Shown one piece after another: positions 9,453 to 19,600 of a stretch of DNA of 64,000 nt. The first letter of the stretch is position 1. Every line of letters begins with the position of its first letter. The translations under genes and the position numbers were made by a program. Below the pieces are notes generated by a model. That model ran no database searches and was not told where the DNA came from. It saw nothing but the letters and a program-made list of their open reading frames with translations. Source of the DNA: Marinobacter sp. F4218 (GTDB lineage Bacteria; Pseudomonadota; Gammaproteobacteria; Pseudomonadales; Oleiphilaceae); assembly GCF_019443085.1 (NCBI RefSeq), contig NZ_JAHZIL010000003.1:1550001-1614000 (forward strand), given 5' to 3'.

Positions 9453-10005
9453 TGGACTCGCTTAGCTGGTTCAGATCAACGCCAATTTTCTTGAGCACCG
9501 CCTTGTAGCGATCCTCCCAGGGCGTTCGGAACAGAATGTCGGAGGACGCAGGACAGGTCAGCCAGGAGTTGCTTCCCAGCTCCTGCTCGAGCTGACCCTC
9601 GCTCCAGCCGGAGTAACCCAGCGCCACGAGGAACTCCTCAGGTCCTTCACTTTTACCAATACCGGCCAGAATGTCCCGGGACGTGGTGAGCAGCACGTCG
9701 TCGGTCACCTGAGCGGTATTCTGCCAACTGGTTCCCGGCGGGTGCAGGACAAACCCTCGTTCGGGCTCGACAGGACCTCCGCTGAAGACCGGAAGATCCA
9801 GTTCACCGCCATGCATATCGAGCTGCTCCAGGATTTCCCCGAGGTGGATATCCAGGGGTTGGTTGATCATCAATCCGAGTGCGCCCTCGTCGGAGTGTTC
9901 GCACAGATAGATGACCCCACCATGAAACCGTGGGTCCGCCAGATAGGGGGACGCCACCAGGAAATGATGTCGCAAGCTGTGGGGAGAGTGCTTTGATGCT
10001 GTCAT
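9439..10005 (-). CDS. yqgE: YqgE/AlgH family protein
   Basis: A 188-residue member of the UPF0301 YqgE/AlgH family. Recognisable segments are LRHHFLVASPYLADPRFHG at the N-terminus, GALGLMINQPLD, and FSGGPVEPERGFVLH. In Pseudomonas the homologue AlgH affects alginate production, but its biochemical role is unsettled. Its start overlaps the tonB stop by 4 nt and its end overlaps ruvX by 14 nt, so it sits in a compact operon tonB-yqgE-ruvX. Confidence 0.95.
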   Translation of the reverse strand: MTASKHSPHSLRHHFLVASPYLADPRFHGGVIYLCEHSDEGALGLMINQPLDIHLGEILEQLDMHGGELDLPVFSGGPVEPERGFVLHPPGTSWQNTAQVTDDVLLTTSRDILAGIGKSEGPEEFLVALGYSGWSEGQLEQELGSNSWLTCPASSDILFRTPWEDRYKAVLKKIGVDLNQLSESIGHA

Positions 10006-10868
10006 CCGGATGTCAGCCCCCGCCGCTGGAAAGACCAGGTTCGTATGATTTCCAATTCGTCCACATTTTCCCGCATCTCGTCCGGGAACGGTGCAAACGG
10101 TGCCGCCATTCGGACGATACGGATGGCGGCGTCATCGAGTACCGTACTGCCGGAAGACTGCAGAACGGCCACTTCCTTGATTGTGCCATCTTTCTTGAGG
10201 GAAACCAGCATTCGCAGCGTGCCATAAATACCGGAACGCCGTGCTTCGGTCGGATAATTGATGTTGCCGACCCGCGTGACCTTGCTGACCCAGTTCTGCA
10301 CGTACCAGGCATTTGTGGATTTCAGCGTGGACGCGGCGGTCACCCGCATCACCCGGGGCTTCCGGGCGTAGGCCTGCTGTTGGGCATCAAAGCGCGCCTC
10401 CAGACTGGCGATTTCCAGGCTGCGCTCCATCAGGCTTTTCTTGTTGCGGACCGGGGCCGGCTTTTCCACCGGTTCCGTGCGCTCCTTGGGTTTCTGGACT
10501 TTCTCGCGGGCGCTGCTTTGGGTCTGCACCACCTGCTTTTCCTGGCGGGGCTGGGGCGCGGTCTGGGACGGAGGCTCGGGCTGTACCTGGGCAACCTTGG
10601 GCTGACTGACCTCTGCCGGCTGCGGGGTCGTCATTTCCCGGGCCTGCTCTTCACTGCCGCTGCCCTTCTGATTGGTTTGAGCCAGGAAATCGGCCTCTTC
10701 AGGCGCTTCTTCGTCTTCAAACTGCGACAGGGTGATTTCCATGGTCTGAGCCGAGGAACGCGGCGACTCCGGTGCGAAGGTTATACCCAGCACGACCATG
10801 GCGTGGAACGCCAGTGCCATAAAGAGGGTAAAGGAAAACCGGTCGAAGTCGCTTACCTGAACTGCCAT
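10002..10868 (-). CDS. tonB: TonB-family energy transducer
   Basis: A 288-residue inner-membrane-anchored protein. It has one N-terminal helix (about residues 12-33), a long Pro/Gln/Lys-rich periplasmic linker (about 60-150), and a C-terminal TonB domain with GIYGTLRMLVSLKKDGT and LDDAAIRIVRMAAPFAPFP. TonB proteins pass the proton-motive force from ExbBD to outer membrane receptors. No exbB/exbD lie nearby. This gshB-tonB-yqgE placement matches the TonB3-like copies next to Pil-Chp genes in Pseudomonas, where that copy affects twitching motility, so a role linked to surface motility is possible but not shown. Confidence 0.9.
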   Translation of the reverse strand: MAVQVSDFDRFSFTLFMALAFHAMVVLGITFAPESPRSSAQTMEITLSQFEDEEAPEEADFLAQTNQKGSGSEEQAREMTTPQPAEVSQPKVAQVQPEPPSQTAPQPRQEKQVVQTQSSAREKVQKPKERTEPVEKPAPVRNKKSLMERSLEIASLEARFDAQQQAYARKPRVMRVTAASTLKSTNAWYVQNWVSKVTRVGNINYPTEARRSGIYGTLRMLVSLKKDGTIKEVAVLQSSGSTVLDDAAIRIVRMAAPFAPFPDEMRENVDELEIIRTWSFQRRGLTSG

Positions 10869-10906
10869 TCCTGATCCTGGTTAAATCGTTGGCCCCGAGG
10901 CGGGCA

Positions 10907-11869
10907 TTAGGCCCGCTTGCGCCCATCCAGACGGCGGGCGACTGCCTCCATCAGCTTACCGGCAATATCGATCCCGAACGCGGTATCGAGTTCCCGGATG
11001 CACGTGGGGCTGGTTACGTTAATTTCCGTGAGATAGTCACCAATGACGTCCAGACCGACAAACATTAGCCCTTTTTCCTTGATCACCGGTGCAACCCGTT
11101 TACAGATCTCCCGATCACGGGGCGTCAGTTCACGGCCTTCGCCCCGGCCACCTGCTGCCAGGTTGCCGCGATTTTCGCCCTGGGAAGGAATACGCGCAAG
11201 GGAATAGGGCACGGGCTCACCTTCAATCAGAAGGATGCGCTTATCGCCGTCCGCGATTTCCGGGATGTATTTCTGGGCCATGGCCTGATGCTGGCCATAG
11301 TTGGTGAGCGTCTCGATAATTACGCCCAGGTTGAAGTCATTTTCCTTGATGCGAAAAATGGAATGCCCGCCCATGCCATCGACGGGCTTCATGATGACAT
11401 CGCCATGCCGGGCGTAGAATTCCCGAAACCGGGTGGCCGACCGACTGACCAGCAACGGCGGCGTGAGATCCTCGAACTGGGCGGCAAACAGCTTCTCGTT
11501 GCAGTCCCTCAGGGTGGCCGCTGGATTGACCACCAGTGCGCCCTGCTGCTCGGCCGCCTCGAGAATGTAGGTCGCCATCAGAAATTCCCGGTCCACCGGC
11601 GGATCCTTGCGCATCAGAATCACGTCCAGCTCACCCAGGGCCCGGTCCTGGCTTGGGCCGAAGCTGTACCAGTTCTCCGGGTCCATGTGCACCGTCAGGT
11701 CCCGGGTGTGAGCCATGGCCTTGCCGCCATCCAGATACATGTCCGGCAGCTCCATGTACTCGATCTCCCAGCCGCGTTTCTGCGCCGCCAGCAACATCGC
11801 CAGGGAACTGTCTTTCTTGAAATGGATATCCTCAATCGGATCCATCACGATCCCGAGTCGGACTGTCAT
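10907..11869 (-). CDS. gshB: Glutathione synthetase
   Basis: A 320-residue ATP-grasp enzyme joining gamma-glutamylcysteine and glycine. It shows the GshB N-terminal MDPIEDIHFKKDSS, the nucleotide-binding VIMKPVDGMGGHSIFRI, and the C-terminal NVTSPTCIRELDTAFG signature. Length fits the family (~315). The start matches the MTVRLGIVMDPI N-terminus. It is transcribed away from pilG and is followed by tonB after 38 nt. A short GC hairpin covers the gshB stop region (around 10892-10908), but it lacks a T-tract. Confidence 0.97.
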   Translation of the reverse strand: MTVRLGIVMDPIEDIHFKKDSSLAMLLAAQKRGWEIEYMELPDMYLDGGKAMAHTRDLTVHMDPENWYSFGPSQDRALGELDVILMRKDPPVDREFLMATYILEAAEQQGALVVNPAATLRDCNEKLFAAQFEDLTPPLLVSRSATRFREFYARHGDVIMKPVDGMGGHSIFRIKENDFNLGVIIETLTNYGQHQAMAQKYIPEIADGDKRILLIEGEPVPYSLARIPSQGENRGNLAAGGRGEGRELTPRDREICKRVAPVIKEKGLMFVGLDVIGDYLTEINVTSPTCIRELDTAFGIDIAGKLMEAVARRLDGRKRA

Positions 11870-12166
11870 AGTGTCTCTTGAGCTCCAAGGGTTAAAAACA
11901 CGAACCGGTCAGCAGAGTGAGCCGGATGATAAGTGCTATGCTGAGACATTGAATGGTATTGTACCCGAGCCCCGAATGCATCCGCAGAAATCCTCAGCCG
12001 ATTACGTGAAGTTGCAGGCACAAGTACATTTGGTCACAAAGTAATACTTTTTATCCAGCCATTGATACTCTATAAATAAGCGGGGTTTATAGAACAACCT
12101 TAACGTTTGTGTTAAAAATCCCCGTTTGAAAATAATGACAGTCGCTGAGCGCAAGGCAGTTGGACA
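11870..12166. promoter_or_regulatory. Divergent gshB-pilG intergenic region
   Basis: A 297-nt spacer, clearly more AT-rich than its surroundings from about 12015 to 12130. It must hold promoters for both gshB and the pil-chp operon. A TATAAA at 12071-12076 is a candidate -10 for pilG, but no convincing -35 stands at 16-18 nt, so no promoter is called. No ORF or RNA gene was recognised. Confidence 0.4.
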
Positions 12167-12559
12167 ATGGATGACAACTTCGAGAATCTGAAGATCATGG
12201 TGATCGACGATAGTAAAACCATTCGTCGCACCGCAGAAACCCTTCTGAAAAAGGTCGGCTGTGAGGTCATCACCGCAACTGACGGCTTTGACGCTCTGGC
12301 CAAGATTGCCGATTCCCAGCCGGACATCATTTTTGTCGATATCATGATGCCCCGATTGGATGGCTACCAGACCTGCGCACTCATCAAGAACAATTCCTCT
12401 TTTAAGAAGACGCCGGTTATTATGCTCTCCAGCAAGGACGGCCTGTTCGACAAGGCGAAGGGCCGTATTGTCGGCTCCGACCAGTACCTGACCAAACCGT
12501 TCAGCAAGGATGAGCTGCTTAACACTATCCGCCAGTATGTCCCCCAGGCGGAACAGTAA
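12167..12559 (+). CDS. pilG: PilG, twitching motility response regulator
   Basis: A 130-residue single-domain CheY-like receiver. Acidic pocket IDD (residues 13-15), phospho-acceptor Asp58 in FVDIMMPRLDG and the conserved Lys in YLTKPFS are all present. In P. aeruginosa PilG is a phosphorylation target of ChpA and promotes pilus extension and cAMP signalling. It is the first gene of a collinear pilGHIJK-chpABC cluster. No DNA-binding output domain exists, so signalling must be by protein contact. Confidence 0.96.
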   Translation: MDDNFENLKIMVIDDSKTIRRTAETLLKKVGCEVITATDGFDALAKIADSQPDIIFVDIMMPRLDGYQTCALIKNNSSFKKTPVIMLSSKDGLFDKAKGRIVGSDQYLTKPFSKDELLNTIRQYVPQAEQ

Positions 12560-12591
12560 ACCTGCTGAAACCCAGAACCATCGAGGAACCC

Positions 12592-12954
12592 ATGGCTCGC
12601 ATTCTCATTGTTGACGACTCCCCCACCGAGGTGAAGAAGATCTCCACCATTCTGGAAAAGCACCAGCACGAAGTTCTGACCGCCGACAACGGCGCAGACG
12701 GTGTTGCCAAAGCCCGAGCCGAAACGCCGGACCTGGTGCTGATGGATGTAGTCATGCCTGGCCTGAACGGGTTCCAGGCAACCCGCCAGCTGACCCGCGC
12801 TCCGGAGACCGCTTCCATTCCCGTGGTGATTGTCACCACCAAGGATCAGGAAACTGACCGTGTCTGGGGTACCCGTCAGGGCGCCAAAGGTTATCTGGTC
12901 AAGCCGGTTAACGAAGACGATCTGATCAAAACAATCAACAGTCTGATTGCCTGA
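12592..12954 (+). CDS. pilH: PilH, twitching motility response regulator
   Basis: A 120-residue CheY-like receiver with ILIVDDSPTEVKK at the N-terminus, phospho-acceptor Asp52 in LMDVVMPGLNG, and a conserved Lys in GYLVKPV. It follows pilG by 32 nt. PilH in Pseudomonas acts as the second receiver, affecting pilus retraction or acting as a phosphate sink. The ATG is preceded by GAGGAACCC. Confidence 0.96.
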   Translation: MARILIVDDSPTEVKKISTILEKHQHEVLTADNGADGVAKARAETPDLVLMDVVMPGLNGFQATRQLTRAPETASIPVVIVTTKDQETDRVWGTRQGAKGYLVKPVNEDDLIKTINSLIA

Positions 12955-12974
12955 TCCCCAACCGTGGAGTAAGC

Positions 12975-13520
12975 ATGTCCGCCCAGACCGCCCCCTATGC
13001 CGTTCTGACGGATATCGCCCAGCGCAGCCGGTCCATGGCGGCTGGCTTGCCGGAGCAGCAGCAAGCCGTTGAGCTGTGGAACGGCATTGGATTTGTTCTG
13101 GCCGGTGAGCGTTATGTGGCGCCCATGGGCGAAGTCACAGAAATTCTCCATGTCCCCCGGTTTACCCACATTCCGGGGGTTCGTCCCTTTCTTCTCGGTG
13201 CCGCCAACGTCCGTGGTCGCCTCCTCCCCCTGGTTGATCTCGCCAGCTTCTTCGACATCCCCCGCTCGTCGCGCAGTCTGCGTGAACGACGCGTGCTCGT
13301 GGTCGAAGAGGGAGACATTTTCAGCGGATTGGTGGTCGATAACGTGCTGGGCATGCAGTACTTCGCATCAGACAGTTTCAAGGACTCACCGGAAGGTGTA
13401 CCTGAAAACGTTCGACCGTTTGTCACAGGCGGCTACGAACGCAACGAGGAAGTCTGGAAAGTCTTTTCTGCCGTCGACCTGCTCGATGACGAACGCTTTC
13501 TTGACGTCGCACAGTGGTAA
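12975..13520 (+). CDS. pilI: PilI, CheW-like adaptor
   Basis: A 181-residue protein with one CheW domain. After a 30-residue leader comes GIGFVLAGERYVAPMGEVTEIL, then the typical IPGVRPFLLGAANVRGRLLP loop that contacts the kinase and receptor. It should couple PilJ to ChpA. It follows pilH with a 20-nt gap and a GGAGT ribosome binding site, in the expected Pil-Chp order. Confidence 0.95.
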   Translation: MSAQTAPYAVLTDIAQRSRSMAAGLPEQQQAVELWNGIGFVLAGERYVAPMGEVTEILHVPRFTHIPGVRPFLLGAANVRGRLLPLVDLASFFDIPRSSRSLRERRVLVVEEGDIFSGLVVDNVLGMQYFASDSFKDSPEGVPENVRPFVTGGYERNEEVWKVFSAVDLLDDERFLDVAQW

Positions 13521-13611
13521 GGGTGTGGAACTGGCAGGAACATCACCCTGACCGCCTGATACCCGCAAAAACAAACTTGCCAATCTTTATGAAGAGGCCG
13601 GGAGCCAGAAA

Positions 13612-15687
13612 ATGAAAAACAGAGCCGGAAGACTCAGTATGGGACAGGGAGGCAACAAGCTCGTTGCCGGTCTGATCGCCGCACTGATTGCACTCACCGT
13701 CCTGCTCGTTGTGGTCCTGTTTATTATTAACAAAGACAGCCAGAACGATCAGGAGTACATCGCCAACACCGCCGAGCTGAGGGTTCTCTCGCAGGCCATT
13801 GCGAAGAACGCCACCGAGGCTGCCGGCGGTACTGCCGAGGCTTTCAACCAGCTACGGCGGTCACGGGATGAGTTCCAGCAGCTCTGGAGCAACGTCACTG
13901 AGGGCAACCCCGAAACCGGCCTCCCGCCCAGCGAACTGGCTCAGCAGAGCGGCGTTCAGGAAAACTGGAATACCGTGCGTGAAAACGCCGACAGCATCCT
14001 CTCCACCCAGGACGCCGTACTGGGCCTGCACGAAGTGGCACGGACCCTGAACGAAACCATTCCGCAGTTGCAGGTGGAATACGATGACATCGTACAAATC
14101 CTGCTGGATAACGGCGCTCCGGCCGAGCAGATCGCCCTGGCACAGCGCCAGTCGCTGCTCGCGGAACGGATTGTCCGCTCGGTCAACAACGTACTGTCCG
14201 GTGACGAAGATGCGGTGATCGCCGCCGACCGGTTCGGTCGCGACGCCAGCCTGTTCGGCCGGGTACTCGAAGGCCAGCTCAATGGCAACCAGGCCATGGG
14301 CATTTCAAAGGTCAACGATGAAGACGCCATTTACGGTCTCGAAGCCGTTGCCGAACTGTTCGAGTTCGTTTCCCAGAACGTAGACGCCATCCTTGAAGCC
14401 TCTCCCGACCTCTTCAAAGTGCGTACTGCGGCCAGCGATATCTTCCAGAACTCCGAGCTTCTGCTGTCAGAACTGTCCATACTGGCAGATGGCTTCCGGA
14501 ACCAGTCCGGCTCCCGCCTGATCAGCCCGACCCTGGCCTTTATCTTCCTGGCGGCCATGGTTGCCATCGTGGTCTTCATCGGTCTGGCCCTGTACCGGGA
14601 AGCGCAGCAGCGCCTGTCCACGACCCAGGAGCAGAACGAGCAGAACCAGAATGCGATCCTGCGACTGCTGGACGAACTCGCCGACCTGGCGGATGGTGAC
14701 TTGACCACCGAGGCCACGGTTACCGAGGACTTCACCGGCGCCATCGCCGACTCTATCAACTACGCGATCGACCAGATGCGCGGACTGGTTCAGTCGATTC
14801 GTGGCACCGCGGTTCGAGTATCTTCGGCGGCCCAGGAAACGCAGGCCACGGCCATGCACCTGGCCGACGCCTCCGAGCACCAGGCCCAGGAAATTGCCGG
14901 CGCCTCTGCCGCTGTTAACGAGATGGCGGTGTCCATCGACCAGGTATCCTCTAACGCCGCAGAATCCTCGGCGGTTGCGGAGCGGTCGGTTGCGATCGCG
15001 AAGAAAGGCGCGGAAGTGGTACAGAACACCATCCGCGGCATGGACAACATCCGGGAGCAGATTCAGGAAACCTCCAAACGGATCAAGCGTCTGGGTGAAT
15101 CTTCCCAGGAAATCGGTGACATCGTATCCCTGATCAACGACATCGCCGACCAGACCAACATCCTGTCCCTGAACGCCGCAATCCAGGCCTCCATGGCCGG
15201 TGACGCGGGTCGAGGCTTCGCGGTGGTCGCGGACGAGGTTCAGCGCCTCGCGGAACGTTCCTCTGCGGCAACCAAGCAGATTGAAGCGCTGGTTAAGACG
15301 ATCCAGTCCGATACCAACGAAGCGGTTATCTCCATGGAACACACCACCGCTGAGGTGGTACGGGGTGCCCGTCTGGCCCAGGACGCGGGTATCGCGCTCG
15401 AGGAAATCGAGAACGTATCCATGAGTCTGGCGGAACTGATCCAGAACATCTCCAACGCGGCACGACAGCAGTCGTCGTCTGCGGCACACATCTCGAACAC
15501 CATGAACGTCATCCAGGAAATCACCTCCCAGACCTCGTCCGGTACCAACGCCACGGCGAAGTCTATCGGTAACCTGGCAGAAATGGCGTCTGAGCTGCGC
15601 TCCTCCGTTGCCGGCTTTACCCTGCCGGAAGAAGACGCAGCAGAGCAGGAAGAAGAGGAAGACACCGACGTTCCGGTGGTGGGCTGA
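13612..15687 (+). CDS. pilJ: PilJ, methyl-accepting chemotaxis protein for type IV pili
   Basis: A 691-residue chemoreceptor. It has a first membrane helix at about residues 20-42, a ~260-residue helical periplasmic region with PilJ-type sensing repeats, a second helix at about 305-328, a HAMP-like linker, and a cytoplasmic coiled coil with the signalling tip INDIADQTNILSLNAAIQ at about 507-525. The C-terminus is acidic (EEDAAEQEEEEDTD) and lacks a CheR-tethering pentapeptide. PilJ senses surface contact, pilin and other cues and controls ChpA. The run of EAAs around the tip indicates methylation by PilK and demethylation by ChpB. Confidence 0.97.
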   Translation: MKNRAGRLSMGQGGNKLVAGLIAALIALTVLLVVVLFIINKDSQNDQEYIANTAELRVLSQAIAKNATEAAGGTAEAFNQLRRSRDEFQQLWSNVTEGNPETGLPPSELAQQSGVQENWNTVRENADSILSTQDAVLGLHEVARTLNETIPQLQVEYDDIVQILLDNGAPAEQIALAQRQSLLAERIVRSVNNVLSGDEDAVIAADRFGRDASLFGRVLEGQLNGNQAMGISKVNDEDAIYGLEAVAELFEFVSQNVDAILEASPDLFKVRTAASDIFQNSELLLSELSILADGFRNQSGSRLISPTLAFIFLAAMVAIVVFIGLALYREAQQRLSTTQEQNEQNQNAILRLLDELADLADGDLTTEATVTEDFTGAIADSINYAIDQMRGLVQSIRGTAVRVSSAAQETQATAMHLADASEHQAQEIAGASAAVNEMAVSIDQVSSNAAESSAVAERSVAIAKKGAEVVQNTIRGMDNIREQIQETSKRIKRLGESSQEIGDIVSLINDIADQTNILSLNAAIQASMAGDAGRGFAVVADEVQRLAERSSAATKQIEALVKTIQSDTNEAVISMEHTTAEVVRGARLAQDAGIALEEIENVSMSLAELIQNISNAARQQSSSAAHISNTMNVIQEITSQTSSGTNATAKSIGNLAEMASELRSSVAGFTLPEEDAAEQEEEEDTDVPVVG

Positions 15688-15714
15688 TTTTCCGGCCCGG
15701 GCAGTTGACGGTTT

Positions 15715-16614
15715 ATGGCACAGATGCATAACAACCTGTCACCCGCCGAAGGTATCTGGTCGCTGCGCCGACTCCCCGATATGGACGAGGTGCAGTTCAA
15801 CCAGTGGCAGACTCTGCTGGAACATCGTACCGGCATAACCCTGTCGGCTGAGCGTCGCTCGTTCCTGGAAACCAATCTCGGGATCCGGATGCGGGAAATC
15901 GGCTGCAGCAGCTATCAGGCCTACTACGAGAAAATCGTATCTGGGCCTGACGCCATCAGGGAGTGGTCAACACTGGTGGATCGACTCACGGTCCAGGAAA
16001 CCCGGTTTTTCCGGGACCCGGATGCGTTTCGCCTGGTGGCCGATTATGTGCTGACACGACCGAGGGAGCTGTTGAAAAAACGCCCCCTGGAAGCCTGGAG
16101 CGTCGGGTGTTCAAGTGGTGAAGAGCCCTACACCCTCGCCATGGTGCTGAATGAATGCATGACCCAGCTGGAATTGCAGCCGCTGTTCGGCATCACCGGC
16201 TCCGACATCAGCAAGCCCGCGATCGAAAAGGCCCATGTCGGCCAGTTCAATCCCCGCAAACTGATGGGAATGGACGAAGAGATGAAGTCCCGGTATTTCC
16301 GCCCGGCCGAGCGGAATACCGTAGAAATAGTGAAAAACATCCGGGACAGGGTGTGCTTTACCAGACTGAACGTACTGGATCTCGATAAGGCACCCATGCA
16401 CGGGATGAACATTATCTTCTGCCAGAATCTGCTGATCTATTTCCGCCGCTGGCGCCGGCGGGAAATTGTCAAGCGACTTGCAGAGCGGCTGGCGCCCGGG
16501 GGGTTGCTGGTGCTGGGCCAGGGAGAGCTGACCGATTGGCAGCCTCCAGGCCTGCAGAGGGTACCCTCGGAACATGTGCTGGCGTGGATCAAACGCCAGA
16601 CCGACGAAGAATAA
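15715..16614 (+). CDS. pilK: PilK, CheR-type protein-glutamate methyltransferase
   Basis: A 299-residue CheR family enzyme that should methylate PilJ using SAM. It has an N-terminal helical domain, then the SAM-binding WSVGCSSGEEPYTLAMVL segment (about residues 129-146), FGITGSDISKPAIEKA, and the motif IIFCQNLLIYF. Length fits CheR. The gene is 27 nt after pilJ and 11 nt before chpA, inside the cluster. Confidence 0.95.
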   Translation: MAQMHNNLSPAEGIWSLRRLPDMDEVQFNQWQTLLEHRTGITLSAERRSFLETNLGIRMREIGCSSYQAYYEKIVSGPDAIREWSTLVDRLTVQETRFFRDPDAFRLVADYVLTRPRELLKKRPLEAWSVGCSSGEEPYTLAMVLNECMTQLELQPLFGITGSDISKPAIEKAHVGQFNPRKLMGMDEEMKSRYFRPAERNTVEIVKNIRDRVCFTRLNVLDLDKAPMHGMNIIFCQNLLIYFRRWRRREIVKRLAERLAPGGLLVLGQGELTDWQPPGLQRVPSEHVLAWIKRQTDEE

Positions 16615-16625
16615 CCGGAGTGGTT

Positions 16626-19600
16626 ATGGGCAATCACCATGACAGCATCGCCCTCGACTGGGTTCGGGGCGAGATACAGGACACGTTGACCCAGGGTCAG
16701 CATGCACTGGAAGCGTATGTCGAAAACCGTGACGACACCGCGCGCCTGCGCTTCTGCCTGAATTACCTCCATCAGGTGCATGGCACCCTGCAGATGGTTG
16801 AGCTTTACGGCGCGGCTTTGCTGACCGAAGAGATGGAAAAGCTCACCCAGGCGGTGCTCAACGACACTATTGCCAACGTCGACGAGGCTGTCGAAGTCCT
16901 GATGCAGGCCATCCTGCAACTGCCCCAGTATCTGGAACACCTGGCCACCAGCCAGGACGATTTTCCGATGGTGCTGCTACCCCTGCTGAACGATCTGCGG
17001 GCGGCCCGTGGTGAAGCCCTCCTGTCCGACACGTCCCTGTTCAAGCCGGATCTGAGCCGTTCCCAGCTTCAGGTCAGTGACAAGACCTCCCAGCGCCTGC
17101 AGGACCCCAAGGTTCTGGGCCATATCCGGAAACTCCGCCAGATGTACCAGTTTGCCCTCGCCGGGATCGTGCGTGAGGAAAATCTGGACGCCCACTTTGA
17201 TTACATGCAGAAAGTCATTCTGCGTCTCACCCGGCTGTGCCAGAAAACACCGCGGGGTGAACTCTGGAAAGCCGCCAGTGCATTTGTCGAAACGCTCCAG
17301 GCGCACATAAACCCGGTCAACGCAGCGGTCAAATCCCTGCTGCGTGAACTGGATAGCGAGATTCGACGGCTGACCGACGAACACGCCGACATCCTTCAGC
17401 AACCGGCACCGGAAGCCCTCTTTAAGCATCTGCTCTATTACGTCGCCCGGGCCCGTGATCTCGATACGCCACAGGTCCAGGCCCTGAGAAGCGAATACCA
17501 GCTGGACCAGGCACTGCCGTCCGAGGACGATGTTGACGCCGCCCGTACCCGGGTCTCCGGCCCCGGCCGCGAGGCCATTCATTCGGTGGTTAGCGCCCTC
17601 AACGAGGAGCTGGCCAAACTGAAGGATCAGCTCGACCTGTTCGTTCGGGCCGAACTCCGCCAGAACGGCGAGCTGGAAGAATTGCTACCCGGCATGCGCC
17701 AGGTCGCCAACACCCTGGCGGTGCTGGGCCTGGGAATCCCGCGCAAAGTCGTGACCGAGCAAATCGAACTGGTTGAGAAGCTGAGCAAACAGAGCGATCT
17801 GGTCGACGACGGCACCATGATGGATATCGCCGGCGCTTTGCTGTACGTGGAAGCCAGCCTGGCCGGATTCGACAGCGACCGCCAGCATGAGAGCAGCGCC
17901 GAGGGCGACGACAGCAAACCGGTCAACCTGGGCTCCCGGGAGCTGGGAGAAGCCAGCAGCGCACTCTTGAGGGAGTCCAGAAACACCCTCGAACAGGTCA
18001 AAACAGCCATTGTGAATTTCATTGCGTCACAGTGGGATACCCGCGAAATCGAACACGTGCCGGGTCTGCTCCACAGCATTCGTGGCGGTCTCGGCCTGAT
18101 TCCCCTGGATCGCGTTGCCGACATGCTGGCTTCCGCCGAACGTTACATCACTGACGTCCTGTTGGGTGGCAAACAGGTTCCGGACTGGAAACAACTCGAC
18201 ACCCTGGCCGATGCGGTCACCAGTATCGAGTACTATCTTGAGCGCCTGGCCGAGGGCATCGGTGAAAACGAATCCGTGCTGAAGGTCGCCGAAGAAAGTC
18301 TGGCTTCCCTCGGCTTCCCGGTTGGCGCCGAGCCCACCTGGACCGAGGCCGGGGCAGACATACCGGTCATGGAACCGCCCACCGAGGAGGTTACCCCGGC
18401 CGCGGTGGAAACCGACAAGGCGACCGACGACGAACTGCTGGATGATGAAATCCTGTCGATCTTCGTCGAGGAAGCCGAGGAAGTCCTGGAAACCATCCAC
18501 GACTTCTATCCGCAACTGCGCCAGAATCACGACGACCGCGAGGCCCTGACCGAAGTACGGCGCGCCTTCCATACCCTCAAGGGTAGTGGCCGTATGGTGG
18601 GTGCCACCAGCCTGGGCGAGCTGGCATGGTCGGTGGAGAACCTGCTGAACCGGGTGATTGACCAGACCATCAAGCCCAACGATGACCTATTCTCGCTTAT
18701 CGATGAGGTCAACACCCGCATTCCGTCGCTGATTCGAGAATTCCGGGACGGCCACTCCGGTGGCGACGTCAGTGCGCTGATTGAGCGCGCCGAAGCCATG
18801 GCGACCACCCGCCGCTCCGACGGTGACGAAGCGCCCGCTGAGCCCCAGTCGGACGTCGAGGCCCCGGAAGAAGACACCGCCTCTTCCGAAGCCTCCGAGC
18901 CCGCCGTTCAGGAACAGGCACAGACCGGGTCGGCCCAGGACGACGACCTGATCGACGATGAAATCCTCGAGATCTTCATCGAGGAAGCGGGCGAAGTGCT
19001 CGAAACCATTCGGGAATACCTCCCGATGTTGCTGCGCCAGCACGACGACCGGAGTGCCCTGTCCGAAGTGCGCCGTGCCTTCCACACTCTGAAAGGCAGT
19101 GGCCGGATGGTGGGCGCACTGATCGTCGGAGAACTGGCGTGGTCGGTAGAGAATATGCTGAACCGGGTTATCGACGGCAGCATTTTCATGAACGACGACA
19201 TCGCCAATCTGCTGGACGATGTGACCGGCGCGTTGCCGGCCCTGGTCGAGGACTTCGAGAAACGACGCGACCCGAGCCTGGACACCTCAACTCTGGAAGC
19301 GCGCGCCAACGCCCTCGCCAATGGCGAGATCCCCAACGCCAGCAGCATGCCCTCTGCCGATAGCGACTCATTTGCTAAGCCCGATTCCAGCGAGAGTGGC
19401 GACACCGCCGAGGTGTTCGCCGAGGACAGCGGCGTCGATCCGGTTCTTCTCGATATCTTTGAGAGTGAAACCGAAACGCACCTGCAAACCCTGAACGATT
19501 ATCTCGCGGCAGCCGGTGACAAGACCGCCATCTCCTACACCGATGACCTGTCCCGGGCTCTGCACACCCTCAAGGGGAGCGCCCACACCGCCGGTATAGC

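Noticed and set aside
14467..15729. 420-residue minus-strand frame inside pilJ
   Set aside because: Antisense of the PilJ signalling domain; the plus-strand frame has the conserved hairpin tip.
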